Part shown: positions 23,801 through 34,443 of the stretch, piece after piece | Numbering within the stretch: the stretch's first letter is position 1 | Layout of the letters: each line of letters begins with the position of its first letter | Origin: Sweltsa coloradensis | Lineage: Eukaryota; Arthropoda; Insecta; Plecoptera; Chloroperlidae | Direction: 5' to 3' | Assembly (NCBI GenBank): GCA_024449915.1 | Contig: JAMZAV010001992.1 | Span: 174,591-238,590, forward strand | DNA length: 64,000 bases | The notes under the pieces: model-generated | Database searches by the model: none | Seen by the model: only the letters and a program-made list of their open reading frames with translations | Told to the model about the DNA's origin: nothing | Position numbers and translations under genes: made by a program

Positions 23801-24736
23801 CGCCAATTGCTAATTACTTAAGTGGGATAAATTGTACAGTTCTTCATTGCAATTAATTTAATAGTTAATTTAGAGAGTTAAAGAATTCAACAGGATAACC
23901 TAGAGATAAAATGTAGTCTGTTGGTCCCGTTACACCAACACACAGCATTCCGGGTTTGATAACATGGTACGAGGCACCTATGGCAAGTATTGCATTATGA
24001 ATAAATCAAATTGTGCTCTACGGTCGAGAAGGAATCCATATATAGGAACGGAAATCTACTCTGTTGTAAAGCTATGTAATTTGACATGACTTGAGTTCGT
24101 CGTTCTGTAAGAAAAATATTTTTACAGCGTAACGGTAAAACATGCATTCGTATTGCAGCTCTTTAGCATTCCGCACACACACAATTTTGATGTTGTTGTT
24201 GATATTTAATCTATGGGAATGAGATGTGTGTAGGTCTATGTATTTGATTAAAAATTTTATAGTTGACAAAATTGGAAATGACGGCAAATGTACCATTTTA
24301 CTCTGAAGTTCACAATTACCGACAAAATACAACACGCAAGTTCTAGTACATTTTATCGCGAGTAGATATGGCGATGTGAGCCGGGGCCCGGGGAGGAGAG
24401 CGTGACAAGGACTGCTTTGCAACCTTGATCAAACAAACGAAAACTTTTAGGATTGTTGGGGTGCAGGACGAGGGTTTACCGACAATACAAAAAACTTAGG
24501 GAAATTACAGGGTTTGAAATTTTTTTAAAAAAAGCAACCCCCAAAATCGCAAAAGGATTTATAAGCCCTATGTTGTTTATCCAGCATCAAGAAAAAAGAA
24601 ATTTAAATAATAATCAGTAATTTTTTTAATAAGAAAAAATAAACACCGTTTTTTATAAGTGGTACAGATAACAATCTTTAAACCTATTATTGCAGGATAC
24701 AGTTCAAAAAAAAAACTCATAACCTATAGGTAACAG
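20815..24736 (+). other. Putative intron 1 of the collagen-like gene
   Basis: 3.9 kb, AT-rich. Holds a SINE S1 tail piece near 21330-21425 (complement orientation) and the family B repeat at 22824-23585. ORF 24072-24422 (minus) has no recognisable motif. Nothing else coding is seen. Confidence 0.35.
22824..23585 (+). repeat. Repeat family B, copy 1
   Basis: Starts ttggatgagcgaaacgaaga, then cccccaaaaaatttagctcg, a T-run, ccgggcaaacggcatatgcg, gaccttcgaaatctctgaa, two ~200-bp tandem subunits (acatggacattaaggtaatg) and ends agctcatccatcaacgcggc plus gggacttttgcgttttccc. The same terminal plan as family A, with a different interior. Confidence 0.85.
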
Positions 24737-24775
24737 GGGTTATGGTGGAGGTCCCGGGGTTTCATTCAACGCGAG
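24737..24775 (+). CDS. Candidate small exon (39 nt)
   Basis: Acceptor taacag, then a GC-rich 39-nt block and donor GTGAGG. Being a multiple of three, it keeps whatever phase enters. In phase 1 it reads VMVEVPGFHSTR; in phase 2, YGGGPGVSFNA. Phase 1 links the flanking candidate exons. Short length makes this tentative. Confidence 0.3.
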
Positions 24776-24975
24776 GTGAGGAAGTTAACATTGTTATTCA
24801 TTTTTGGAAATTTAAAAGACAAATTTGATACATTTTTTTTTAACTTCAAAAACAATTTTTTCCCAGATAAAAATTTGTTTATATTTTATAGATTTATTTT
24901 ATTCCAGGCCTAGTTTATAAAGGCGGTGCATTTTTATTCCCCCAATGAAAAAGTCCCCCTTGCCCCAGTGAGCAG

Positions 24976-25123
24976 ATGAGCTGTGCGGCGCGGGTCCTCG
25001 CCTGCCCCTCACGCTGGTGACGAGGGAAGCTAACCCAACCAGCAGATACAGCTCCCATTTAGTCAGGGGGGACACTCACCTGCCAGCCATACACGTGCTG
25101 CCAGTACAAGCCATCGACAACAA
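24976..25123 (+). CDS. Collagen-like gene, N-terminal exon
   Basis: GC-rich block in AT-rich DNA, ending AACAA before the donor GTAAGA. An open frame runs the whole length: DELCGAGPRLPLTLVTREA, then NPTSRYSSHLVRGDTHLPA and IHVLPVQAIDN. Acceptor choices are 24973 or 24976 (both AG, both phase 1). The best pyrimidine tract points to 24969, but that start brings in a stop. The donor leaves phase 2, and the next exon (27358) begins with one base that completes an Asn codon. No known domain; presumably a non-collagenous N-terminal region. A sequencing indel near its 5' end would change the start. Confidence 0.5.
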
Positions 25124-25914
25124 GTAAGACTCAGTGGTATAATTAGATTAATTAACCCATATCATATTTATTGACATTCAGTTTTGAATTGTATTGGGTG
25201 TCACCAAATTTTCCCATTACAAAATTCCCTAACTTTTCCAGGTTTTTTCCAAGGGAAAAATTATTTTTTTTTCCGGGCCCTCCCAAATTTGACTTGTATA
25301 ATTTAATTTTTTTAAAAATTTATTATTGTTTATAAAATTTAAGTCGATTTCGGCGAGAATTTTTTAAAAACCAGACAAAGGGAAAAATATTTAAGAATTG
25401 TTTTTTTAAATTGAGAAAAACTATTTTCAGCAACAAAAAGGTATTGAAATTACTAGAATATTGATTTTTTTACATTTCTAGTAATACACATTTCTAGTAG
25501 TAGTAGTAATTTATTAAATTCCCTGGCTTTTCCAGGTTTTCCGGTCATGTAGACACTCTGAGAATGGTATCTGCTTACCTTTTGTTAAGTTGTTAAATTT
25601 TTCGAAAACAAATTAATATGTATTTTTCCCCTGTCCCGTTTTTATGAAATCTTTTTAAGAATGTTTTAAAAAACAAACCCCAAAAAAAAAGATTTTTTTT
25701 TTAAAAATATTTTTTAGCACAGTGGTTTTATATGAGACACAAAATCCTAAATATGCCAACATTTAGGAAAAACTAGTTTTAGATATGCACTTACAAATAA
25801 CATTTAAACTTCCAATTATTAGCTGTGTAATACAAAATCCTAAATTTTCCCAAAAAAACCCTTTAAAGGGGGCATTACATAACAAAAAAAACCATAACTT
25901 AGCATAATACCAAT

Positions 25915-25991
25915 TTTTGGGGGAGCGTAGCGAGCGTAGCGAGGGGAAAACGAAAATTCCATTTCCCCTAACTGGGAAAAAAACCCCCGAT

Positions 25992-26036
<45 letters not shown>

Positions 26037-26752
26037 TTTGTATTTTGTGGGTTTGTTAAAAAACGATTCCGGCTAAACCGATACTCCAATTGCGATGAAA
26101 AATTTTTGGGGACCTTCGAAATCTCTGGAATTTAAACTGCCACGTTTTTGAGCGCCCCCAAAGGAAAATTTTTTTCTCATGAAAATCGCCATTTTCGAAT
26201 TTTTTCGATTTTTTAAAAAGTTCTTCGAAACCCCTTTTAAAAACCCACAAAGCTTAATTTGATTGTAATGGTTTTTTCACAGAAAACCAATTTTATGAAT
26301 TAAGATATTCGGGGTGAAATTTGAGCGCAATCGAAAAATTTTTTTCTCATAAAAAACGAAAATTTTTTTCAGGTTTTTTTTTTTTTTTAAACAAGTCTTT
26401 GACTTATAACACCTTTCAAAACTTTTTCCTATTTTGAATGAATTTTTCACAGAACCTTAATTTTATGAATAAATATATTTTTTTTAAAATTTTGAGCGCA
26501 AACGAATAATTATTTCTTATGAAAATCGCAATTTTTTCGATTTTTTTTTTTTTTTTAAAAATTAAAAAAAAATTAAAAAAAAAAATGTTAATTTTTTTAT
26601 TTTTTTTAAATTTTATTTAAAAAAATTATTCGACTTTGTAATAATTTTGTCACAGAACAACAGAAAATCCTCATAACACAATCATGGCAGCTCAATGCAC
26701 CAATTACGCTCATCCAACAACGCGGCGGGACTTAAGCGTTTTCCTAGTTTAA
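25915..26752 (-). repeat. Repeat family A, inverted copy
   Basis: Reads tip to tip from gagcgtagcgagcgtagcga through a 50-bp T-run (complement of the A-tract), attccggctaaaccgatact, tandem subunits and ctcatccaacaacgcggcgg to cgttttcctagt. Base loss is frequent. Confidence 0.8.
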
Positions 26753-27089
26753 ATTTCTTTGGCTTATAACACCTACATGCTTTATCCGATTGTAATGATT
26801 TTTTCACAGAACCTTAATTTTATGAATTAATATATTCGTGTAAAATTTGTGCGTAATCGAATAATTATTTCTTATGAAAATTTCAATATTACGATTTTTT
26901 CCTTTTTTAAAATTACGATTAATTAAAAAAAAAAAAAAAAATTTATTTAATTTGATTTAATTTTTAAAAAAAATCAACAAAGTTCTGATTTTTTCACAGA
27001 ACAACAGAAAATCCGCAAAACACATGGCAGCTCAATTCACCAATTACGCTCATCCAACAACGCGGCGGGACTTAAGCGTTTTCCTAGTA
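26753..27089 (-). repeat. Repeat family A, shortened inverted copy
   Basis: Only the last subunit and the end segment (agctcaattcaccaattacg, ctcatccaacaacgcggcgg, cgttttcctagt) are present, directly after the previous copy. Confidence 0.8.
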
Positions 27090-27357
27090 CACTAAAATGA
27101 CAGTTTAAAAACCGTACCCGAACGTAGCCGAAAACAAAACAGAAATCTGAGCGCCTAAACTCGTCTCCGCGCCAGCCTCAGCGAAGTATTTGTTGGAATA
27201 ATTGTATTTTAAACGTAAGATATGAATAACTATCTTTTTATAGAATTGTGGCCGACTGCATCTTGTTTAAATTTGCACCAAATGCACCAATGTTGAGTCA
27301 CCAACTCGTGTCACAATATAAAGTGGCCAACTAATGCAGCCAATGTTGATACAGCAG

Positions 27358-27494
27358 TGTGCAGATCCAGCCGAGCCCGACAACAGAAACTACTACGACA
27401 GAGAGCGATGCTACCAACCCGACGACAATGAAGGAAGAGGACGTGGGAGACGACATGGACGACCTAGAGGACTCGGAGGACGTCTCGGAAGAAG
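27358..27494 (+). CDS. Collagen-like gene, acidic Thr-rich exon
   Basis: Acceptor acagcag, 137 nt, donor GTAAAG. Reads VQIQPSPTTETTTTESDATN followed by PTTMKEEDVGDDMDDLEDSE and DVSEE. It has a Thr/Ser-rich (possibly O-glycosylated) stretch and then a strongly acidic stretch. It enters in phase 2 and leaves in phase 1. Its last base plus the first two bases of the exon at 31214 make a Glu codon, continuing ...[12 protein letters not shown]. This phase agreement across a 3.7-kb satellite intron is the main support. Probably a flexible linker ahead of the triple helix. Confidence 0.65.
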
Positions 27495-27514
27495 GTAAAG
27501 CAAGATACGTATAT

Positions 27515-28079
27515 ATAAAAACTAGGAAAACGCTTAAGTCCCGCCGCGTTGATGGATGAGCTTTTTTGTAAATTTTTAGTTTGCGTAGGACCACTTTTCC
27601 TTTGCAAGTGCTTTGTGAATGTATTGTAGGTGATTGTTGTCAAGTTTCTATTGTTACTTGTTAATTGTTATTATAAACCTAAAAAAACTCATATTAAAAC
27701 CATTATTCTATAGATTCTGACTAACTTTTTCAACTTTTGCTTTTAAAAAGCAATACATTACCATCACCTTAATGTCCATGTAAAATATGAACGTTGTAGC
27801 CCCACCCGTTTGGTCAGAATCGGTCCAAATGTCACGAAAATATCGCACTAAAAATCGAAAAAAATCGTAAAGCTACGATATTCAAGAGAAATATTTCTTC
27901 GGTTGAACCCAAAAACGTGGCAAGTCTAAGTTCAGAGATTTCGAAGGTCCCCTTAAATTTTCATTAAGATCGCATATGCCGTTTTCCCGGTAGATAGTTA
28001 ACAAACAGACAGAAAAAAAAAACACGAGCTAAATTTTTTGGGGGTTAGTGAAATTGAAGTCTTCGCTTCGCTCATCCAA
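27515..28079 (-). repeat. Repeat family B, copy 2 (inverted)
   Basis: Begins 20 bp after the splice donor with aactaggaaaacgcttaagt and gttgatggatgagctttttt, and ends gtcttcgcttcgctcatcca. The inner block gaaggtccccttaaattttc is conserved with copies 1, 3 and 4. Confidence 0.85.
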
Positions 28080-28080
28080 A

Positions 28081-31060
28081 AATATCCCGATCGATATCGA
28101 TAAAAACAATATCAAGATATCGATATAATAAATACCCCGATATCAATATCGACTATATCGTAATATCGGCCATATCGCGATGTCGATATAAACAATATTA
28201 GTTAAGATATCGATATAAAAAAATCAATATCGACCATATCGTAATATCGGCCATATCGCGATGTCGATACAAACAATATTAGTTAAGATATCGATATAAA
28301 AAATCGATATCGACCACATCGTAATATCGGCCATATCGCGATGTCGATACAAAACAATATTAGTTAAGATATCGATATAAAAAATCAATATCGACCATAT
28401 CGTAATATCGGCCATATCGCGATGTCGATATAAACAATATTAGTTAAGATATCCATATAAAAAATCAATATCGACCATATCGTAATATCGGCCATATCGC
28501 GATGTCGATACAAACATATTAGTTAATATCGATATAAAAACAATCAATATCGACCATATCGTAATATCGGCATTATCGAGATGTCGATATAAACATATTA
28601 GAAGAATAAACAAAATACGCATCGTAACGCCATACGGAGTCATAAAACAATTAGTAAGATATCGATATAGAAATCGATATCGACCATATCGTAATATCGG
28701 CCATATCGCGATGTCGATACAAACAATATCAGTTAAGATATCGATAAAACAAATCACATATCGACCATATCGAATATCGGCATATCGACGATGTCGATAA
28801 ACAATATTAGTTAAGATATCGATAAAACAATCAATATCGACCATATCGTAATATCGGCCATATCGCGATGTCGATAAACCATATTAGTTTAAGATTCGAT
28901 ATAAACAATCAATATCGACCATATCGTAATATCGCCATATCGCGATGTATATGCCATATGAAAAAATCGTTAGATATGATATCGTAAATCGCATATCGCA
29001 TGTTATATAAATATCGCCATTATCGACACAATACACATATACGCATTGTAAAGATATCGCGCTATTAACATGCCATCATATCGACCATATCGTAATATCG
29101 CAAAATCGCGATGTTATGAAACAATATCGTCAAATCGATATAAACAATCTATTCGCCATATCGTAATATCGACCACTAATACGGCATTCGTATCGACATA
29201 GTAACTATATATCAGATTACGACCATATCGATAATAAACATCAATATCGACCGTATCGTTAAATATCGCCTATCGCGATAGTCGATACAAACATATCGTA
29301 TATATCGATAACATCATATCGACCATATCGTAATATCGGCCATATCAACGCAATGTATGTCGACATATACAATTAAGATATCGTACTAAAATCGATATCG
29401 ACCATATCAATATCGCCATATCGTAACGAATCGGATCGATATCGAACAATATCGTTAAGATATCCGATAAAAAAATCAATATCGACCATATCGAATCATA
29501 TTCGGCCATATATGTAGTTGAATAAAAAAATATCGCCTATCATATCGACCATATCGTAATATCGCATCGCGATGTTGATAAAAAAATCGCTAAAATCGTA
29601 TCGACCATATCGTAATATCGGCCATATCGCGATGTCGTATACAAAAATATTAGTTAAGATCATATAAAAATATATCGGCCATATCGTAATATCGGCCATA
29701 TCGCGATGTTGATGTAAAAAATAATTAAGATATCGAACCATACATCAATATGCATATCGCCATGTCGATATAACAATATCGACGTAAAATCGATATCGAC
29801 AATCGTAATATCGGCATATCGCGATGTCGATACAAATTATTGTCGATATCAACATATCGACCATATCGTATAAACGCCATATCGATCATTTGCCATATCG
29901 TATCGATAAAAAATATCGCGCTATCGATATCGACCATATCGTAATATCGGCCATATCGCGCTATCGATAAAAAATATCGCATTAGTATATCGCCATATCG
30001 TAATATCGCCTATTCGATGTCGATAACAATATCTGATATAACCATATCGGATGCCATATCGTAAATATGCGCATATTCGCTATCGATAATAAAAATATCG
30101 GTATCGATTAATCAAATATCGCGTATCGATATCGCCATATCGTACGATATGCGGATCGAATAAAAAATATCTAGTTAAGATATCATAAAAAATCAATATC
30201 GACCTATCGTAATTCGCATATGAGTGATTTACAACATTAGTTAGATATCGATATAACAATCATTCGACCATATCATAAATATCGCCAATATCGCATTGAT
30301 TACATATCACAATTTAAAATCATAAAATCAATTTTCGACCATACATTCGATATCGATGTCATACAAACCCTATTTGAATCGATATAAAAATACACATATC
30401 GAATAATCGGCCATATCGCGGACATTAAAAAATCCAATATTGCTAGTAATGTCAATATCACATTCAATATGACCAATATCGCTGTAATTATCGGACCATA
30501 TCACGATGTTGATTAACAAATAGTTCGTATAAACGATTCGACCTCAAATATCGGCCTATCGCGTGTCGATCAAAATATCCATAGATATCCAAATAGTGGA
30601 TATAAAAATACGCACTATCGACCATATCGTAATATCGGCCATATCGCGATTCGAATGCAATCAATCATTGTCATATCCCATAAAAAATCCATGGATCGAC
30701 CATATCGTAATCATCGGCCATCGGATCGTCGATTAAAAATACGCGCTACGATATCGACCATATCGTAATATCGGCCATACGCGGTCGATACAAACAATGG
30801 ATTCTATGGTGATAGGTACAAGATAAATCGGAAAAATCGAATACTCGGATATCCGAACGGAGTAAAAAATCGCGATCGATATCGACCATATCTGTTACAA
30901 TCGCCATATCGCGGTATGTTAAATTCGCGCTATACGCATATCGAACCATATCGTAATCGCCATATCGCAGTATCGACATAACTATCGCGTGTTGATATCA
31001 CCATATCCGAATTTCGACCATATCGGATCGATTTTAAACTACGAATCGATATCGATGCCA
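28081..31060. repeat. ATATCG-rich satellite, ~80-bp unit
   Basis: Consensus unit contains aatatcgaccatatcgtaat, atcggccatatcgcgatgtc, gataaaacaatattagttaa and gatatcgatataaaaaatc. Starts at 28226, 28306 and 28388 give a period of 80-82 bp. The first ten or so units are orderly; from about 28950 onward units are shortened and scrambled. TATCGATA occurs about once per unit in the orderly part. ORFs here (minus, 28224 to 30979) are translations of the repeat. Confidence 0.95.
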
Positions 31061-31213
31061 AAAACATCGCAAAATCGAAAATTTTCGAATCGAACATTTA
31101 AAAAAATCCAAATAATTTATAGATGTCCACCATATCACGATATCGATATGAAAAATGTCCCGAGCTCGGTATTGTATCGAAATGTTCTAACTTGTCTCTA
31201 TTACACACACAAG

Positions 31214-31560
31214 AGCCCGAGCAACACGCTCGGCCCGTCCCTCACATCGACCTGCCCGAGTGGCTCAAGGTGCCCATAGAGAGCTACGTCCAGCACCTGC
31301 TGGAGGACTACATGACGCGCGGCCGGGCTGAGGGCCGGGACACCACGGCTGGCAGCCCCATCTCCCCCTGGAGGCCCTACCTGGGCCCCCGGGGCCGCCG
31401 GGACCGGCAGGTCCAACAGGCCCGGCGGGGGCCAAGGGGGCCACGGGGGATCCCGGACCCAAGGGCTCGAGGGGAAGGGGGGTGCACGGGCCCAAGGGAG
31501 AGGCGGGAGACGCGGGAGTCGACGGGAAGAACGGAGCTAACGGAGCAAAGGGAGAAATAG
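31214..31560 (+). CDS. Collagen-like gene, exon with start of triple helix (frameshifted as assembled)
   Basis: Phase-1 acceptor at 31213. The first 40 residues are non-collagenous, [20 protein letters not shown] then EDYMTRG, an amphipathic segment that could help chain trimerisation. From 31383 a Gly-X-Y frame runs [20 protein letters not shown], then DPGPKGSRG, one two-residue break (GR), [19 protein letters not shown] and AKGEIG. The two parts lie in different frames: the exon is 347 nt where 348 would keep both splice phases, so one base seems missing between 31332 and 31383 (a GC- and C-run-rich stretch). Donor GTACTG, phase 1. Confidence 0.8.
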
Positions 31561-31811
31561 GTACTGTAACACACTACGCATTACCAGTGACTCTTTCAGA
31601 ATTGTAAAACACACATTAAAAAAAAAAAAAAAAAATCGTAAACAATCATGAACAAGTTAAATTGATGGTATCGGGGACCCTTGAGTTACCCGAATCTGCA
31701 ACATTGATTCGGACGATGTTTGTTTCTTGAAACAAAGTCAACACTTTGAGGTACCTAATGGAACTACACATCACACTACCCGATGTCATATCATGTATCT
31801 GTTTGTTTCAG

Positions 31812-31891
31812 GTGGGGCGGGACCCAAGGGAGAGCCGGGGGCGAAGGGGGCAGCTGGCGACAAGGGATCACAAGGCCCCAAGGGCGACAGG
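31812..31891 (+). CDS. Collagen-like gene, Gly-X-Y exon
   Basis: Acceptor tgtttcag, donor GTACGT. With the leftover G from the previous exon it reads [20 protein letters not shown] and QGPKGDR, unbroken triplets. Ends in phase 0. The 80-nt length equals the phase expectation exactly. Confidence 0.88.
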
Positions 31892-32847
31892 GTACGTTTC
31901 AACATACACAACCTTCAAATTCTTCCTCTTACGGCATTTTGTTACACGTGCATAAGAATACAAGCCCGGTAACGGAAAGCTTTTGACCCCGAGTTACGAA
32001 ATAGAACGAAAAACACACAGCCTAAAACAATTAACCAAGGTCAGTTACTACACAACAAATGCGAATTTTCGAGTCACACTTCCTGACTCTTCCTCAAGTG
32101 CAGAGGTGTGTGCAAAGTGAACTTGAATAGAGAATGGCATTTTGGTTATGAGCATTTGGCCACAAATAGTTTGTTTTCTTTCATCATTCGACCAGCCTGG
32201 TCGACTGGCTGTATTAAAAAAATACAGTAATACAGTAGTTAATTAATAGAATGATTTTAGCAACCTCTTCGAGAAATGTTCACAAATTTTCATTTTCAAG
32301 ATATTGTTCAAGTTGTTTTGAAGATGATAACTACAGAAATTTTGTTTTATAACACTCCTTTTTAATCTAAATTTTCCCAGGCTACTCAAGATTTAAAAAA
32401 AGATTAAACTTAATACGGTTGTTTAAGATCGGGTAACTTATTTTACAATGTTATATCCATTTAAAAATTCGCTTGATTGGCAAATCCAGCTATAATGTAC
32501 AATATAATTCATTATAATTCATCGCTTTTCTACCTCTATTAAACCAAAGAAATTTGAATGTTTGGAATGTTTGTATGTGAAGGATGAGCTCAATTAGCGA
32601 TTTCATATAACTGTCTCCTATACAATTAAGCGTGGAAAATTACTACACATTGCATGCTTGGTGCCATATTTACTGTCCGCTACTGTACAAAGCAAGCACT
32701 ATTTGTAAAATGTGCTCTGATCGTGCCATACACACCACAACCCACAACCCGATTGGACAAACGATGTAGCCTCCAAGTGATCCAGACGGTTCCTCTGTGT
32801 TCTGCGTTTGTCCGAGCTCATCCAGCATTCTCTTACTTGTTCCCCAG
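31892..32847 (+). other. Collagen-like gene intron with family D repeat
   Basis: AT-rich intron. Its 3' part (about 32450-32835) is repeat family D, whose end ctcatccagc stops about 12 bp before the next exon. Confidence 0.7.
32450..32835 (+). repeat. Repeat family D, copy 1
   Basis: Shares ggcaaatccagct, ggatgagc, gattggacaaacgat, ccaagtgatccagac, ctctgcgttctgcg-type words and the closing gagctcatccancan with 57597-57960. The GGATGAGC...GCTCATCC plan matches families A and B. Confidence 0.65.
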
Positions 32848-32949
32848 GGATCTCACCACGGCGGAGTCCCGGGTCCCAAGGGAGAGCCTGGAGCGAAGGG
32901 AGCGACTGGAGACAAGGGGGCGCCTGGAGTCGGGGTCAAGGGGGAGAAG
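32848..32949 (+). CDS. Collagen-like gene, Gly-X-Y exon
   Basis: Acceptor cttgttccccag, donor GTGAGT, 102 nt, phase 0 at both ends. Reads [20 protein letters not shown], then GDKGAPGVGVKGEK. It has two short imperfections (GSHHG and GVG). His residues near the start foreshadow the His-rich stretch of the final exon. Confidence 0.85.
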
Positions 32950-33637
32950 GTGAGTCGCTGAAAGCCTCATATTGTCGTCTTCTTTTCATATGTCTCTTGT
33001 AATCGGTTAGTGGATAAGTGATCTATAATCGATATTTATGTGTAGATTTAGATCAGTAATCGATACAAATTATTTAATCAAAATAATTAATAGTATGGAT
33101 TAGTGAAACATAATTCTATGACAACGAAACCACTTATTTAAATGAAAATGCGCGGTGTTTATAGTGTATCACTTGATTTAAATTGGGTCTGGGCAAAAAA
33201 AACGATAATTAGACTTCATTTCGAAATATCGAAATTTAGAAACAAAAATCTAATAAAAAAAAAAATTCAAAACTTGAACGATAGAATTGTTTGGAAATGT
33301 TAATGTATAAGCTGCACAATGCGCGCAGTAAATACCCAAGAAATGTATCATTTATTTTCTTCAAATTTCTGTTTGCCTGCTTTATGCTTAGGCTTTATGG
33401 TTATGCAACACGAGTGTCAAGCATCGTTATTCATTTCGCCCATACATTTTAGTCACACATTATTAATACTTGACCTTGTACTTCGATACATCCTTTTAAC
33501 CTTAAAATGGTGTTTGCACAAAAATAAAATGTCATAGCTCAGACCCTAATGATTTGATAATCTGTATAAGAGCATATCATGAATGAATGAGAGAATGAGT
33601 GAGTCTCCAGGACGTAACGGCCGCTCTCTTGCCCCAG
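32950..33637 (+). other. Collagen-like gene intron
   Basis: AT-rich. No repeat family or coding block recognised. ORF 33319-33537 has no motif. Confidence 0.6.
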
Positions 33638-33988
33638 GGGGACACGCCGGAACACGAGCATCATCACGACCGCCAGTACTACACGGTGCTCAAGGGAGAG
33701 CCGGGCGCTAAGGGGGACGCGGGGGCCAAGGGGGCGACGGGGGCAGCCGGCGACAAGGGGGACCACGGACCCCACGGACCCCCAGGACCCGCGGGAGCAG
33801 ACGGCGCGGACGGGGCGGACGGATCCAAGGGGGCTCGGGGGCCCAAGGGGTCGAGAGGGGCCGCAGGACCGCCGGGGACCCCAGGGGCGGATGGAACGGA
33901 CGGGGTGGAGGGCCCACCGGGACCCAAGGGGCCCAAGGGACCACCCGGGCCGCCGGGGCCCAAGCACGAGCACACCAAGTGGAGATAA
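33638..33988 (+). CDS. Collagen-like gene, terminal exon
   Basis: Acceptor ctcttgccccag, phase 0, 117 codons with TAA at 33986. It opens with [20 protein letters not shown] (a His-rich, possibly metal-binding insert). About 80 residues of clean Gly-X-Y follow, rich in Lys/Asp early ([20 protein letters not shown]), then [13 protein letters not shown], and a Pro-rich end ([18 protein letters not shown]). The protein ends HEHTKWR. There is no C-terminal NC1, C-propeptide or C1q domain, unlike fibrillar, basement-membrane or C1q-type collagens, so this is a short collagen-like protein of unknown class. GC content is far above its surroundings. Two opposite-strand ORFs (Pro-rich) are shadows. Confidence 0.9.
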   Translation, partial: GDTPEHEHHHDRQYYTVLKGEPGAKGDAGAKGATGAAGDKGDHGPHGPPGPAGADGADGADGSKGARGPKGSRGAAGPPGTPGADGTDGVEGPPGPKGPKGPPGPPGPKHEHTKWR

Positions 33989-34412
33989 TACGAGGAGGGA
34001 GCAACTTGACGGCCGGACGTGAGAGGATGCAGGACATGCTTACGGTAGTTTTTGTATATCTTCTCGGTCACTTTAAAAATCTAAAACTTGTCACAACAAC
34101 AAAAGTTACATTTATATAACCACTTTCAACTTTACTTTGGCGAAAGTTTAAATTAAAATAAGTAGAATTTCAAATTTTCTATCATTACTCATAGAACTTT
34201 AACATTATTGATAGCGTACGAGTGTAGCTCGAAGCGAATTTACCTTAAACTGGAAAAAAAATCCATGTTTGCTTTTTGATTTGATATTCTTTTAAGTAGC
34301 ATTATCATATAATTGGATTGACTGGTTTGTTACCACGATCGCTAACCCGCATCTTGCCCGGTTGCCGGAAATTAGAGCCCTTTCCCGATCTCTAACTAAA
34401 CGCCCGTTTTAG

Positions 34413-34443
34413 GGAGACCCGGGCGCAAGGGGGACGCGGGGAA
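34413..34443 (+). pseudogene. Orphan collagen-like exon fragment
   Basis: Acceptor-like ccgttttag precedes ggagacccgggcgcaagg and gggacgcgggg, which closely copies 33698-33727 of the terminal exon (one base dropped). As it stands it reads GDPGARGTRGK. It lies 425 bp after the gene's stop codon. Either a relic of partial exon duplication or a minor alternative exon. Confidence 0.5.

Larger units (their letters stand above)
25124..27357 (+). other. Intron with two inverted family A copies
   Basis: 2.2 kb between candidate exons. The first 780 bp is AT-rich with no features. The rest is family A repeats on the minus strand. Predicted ORFs here are repeat translations. Confidence 0.5.
27495..31213 (+). 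other. Satellite-filled intron of the collagen-like gene
   Basis: Donor GTAAAG at 27495, acceptor acacacaag at 31213. Contains an inverted family B copy (27515-28079) and the ATATCG satellite (28081-31060). No other coding sequence is recognised. Confidence 0.6.

Noticed and set aside
24072..24422. 116-codon minus-strand ORF
   Set aside because: No motif, lies in a putative intron and has no splice or promoter context.
28224..30979. Minus-strand ORFs in the ATATCG satellite with repeated Tyr/Asp/Ile text
   Set aside because: Periodic translations of the satellite, interrupted irregularly.
33539..34071. Pro-rich minus-strand ORFs opposite the collagen terminal exon
   Set aside because: Antisense shadows of GGx-rich collagen codons; no splice sites of their own.
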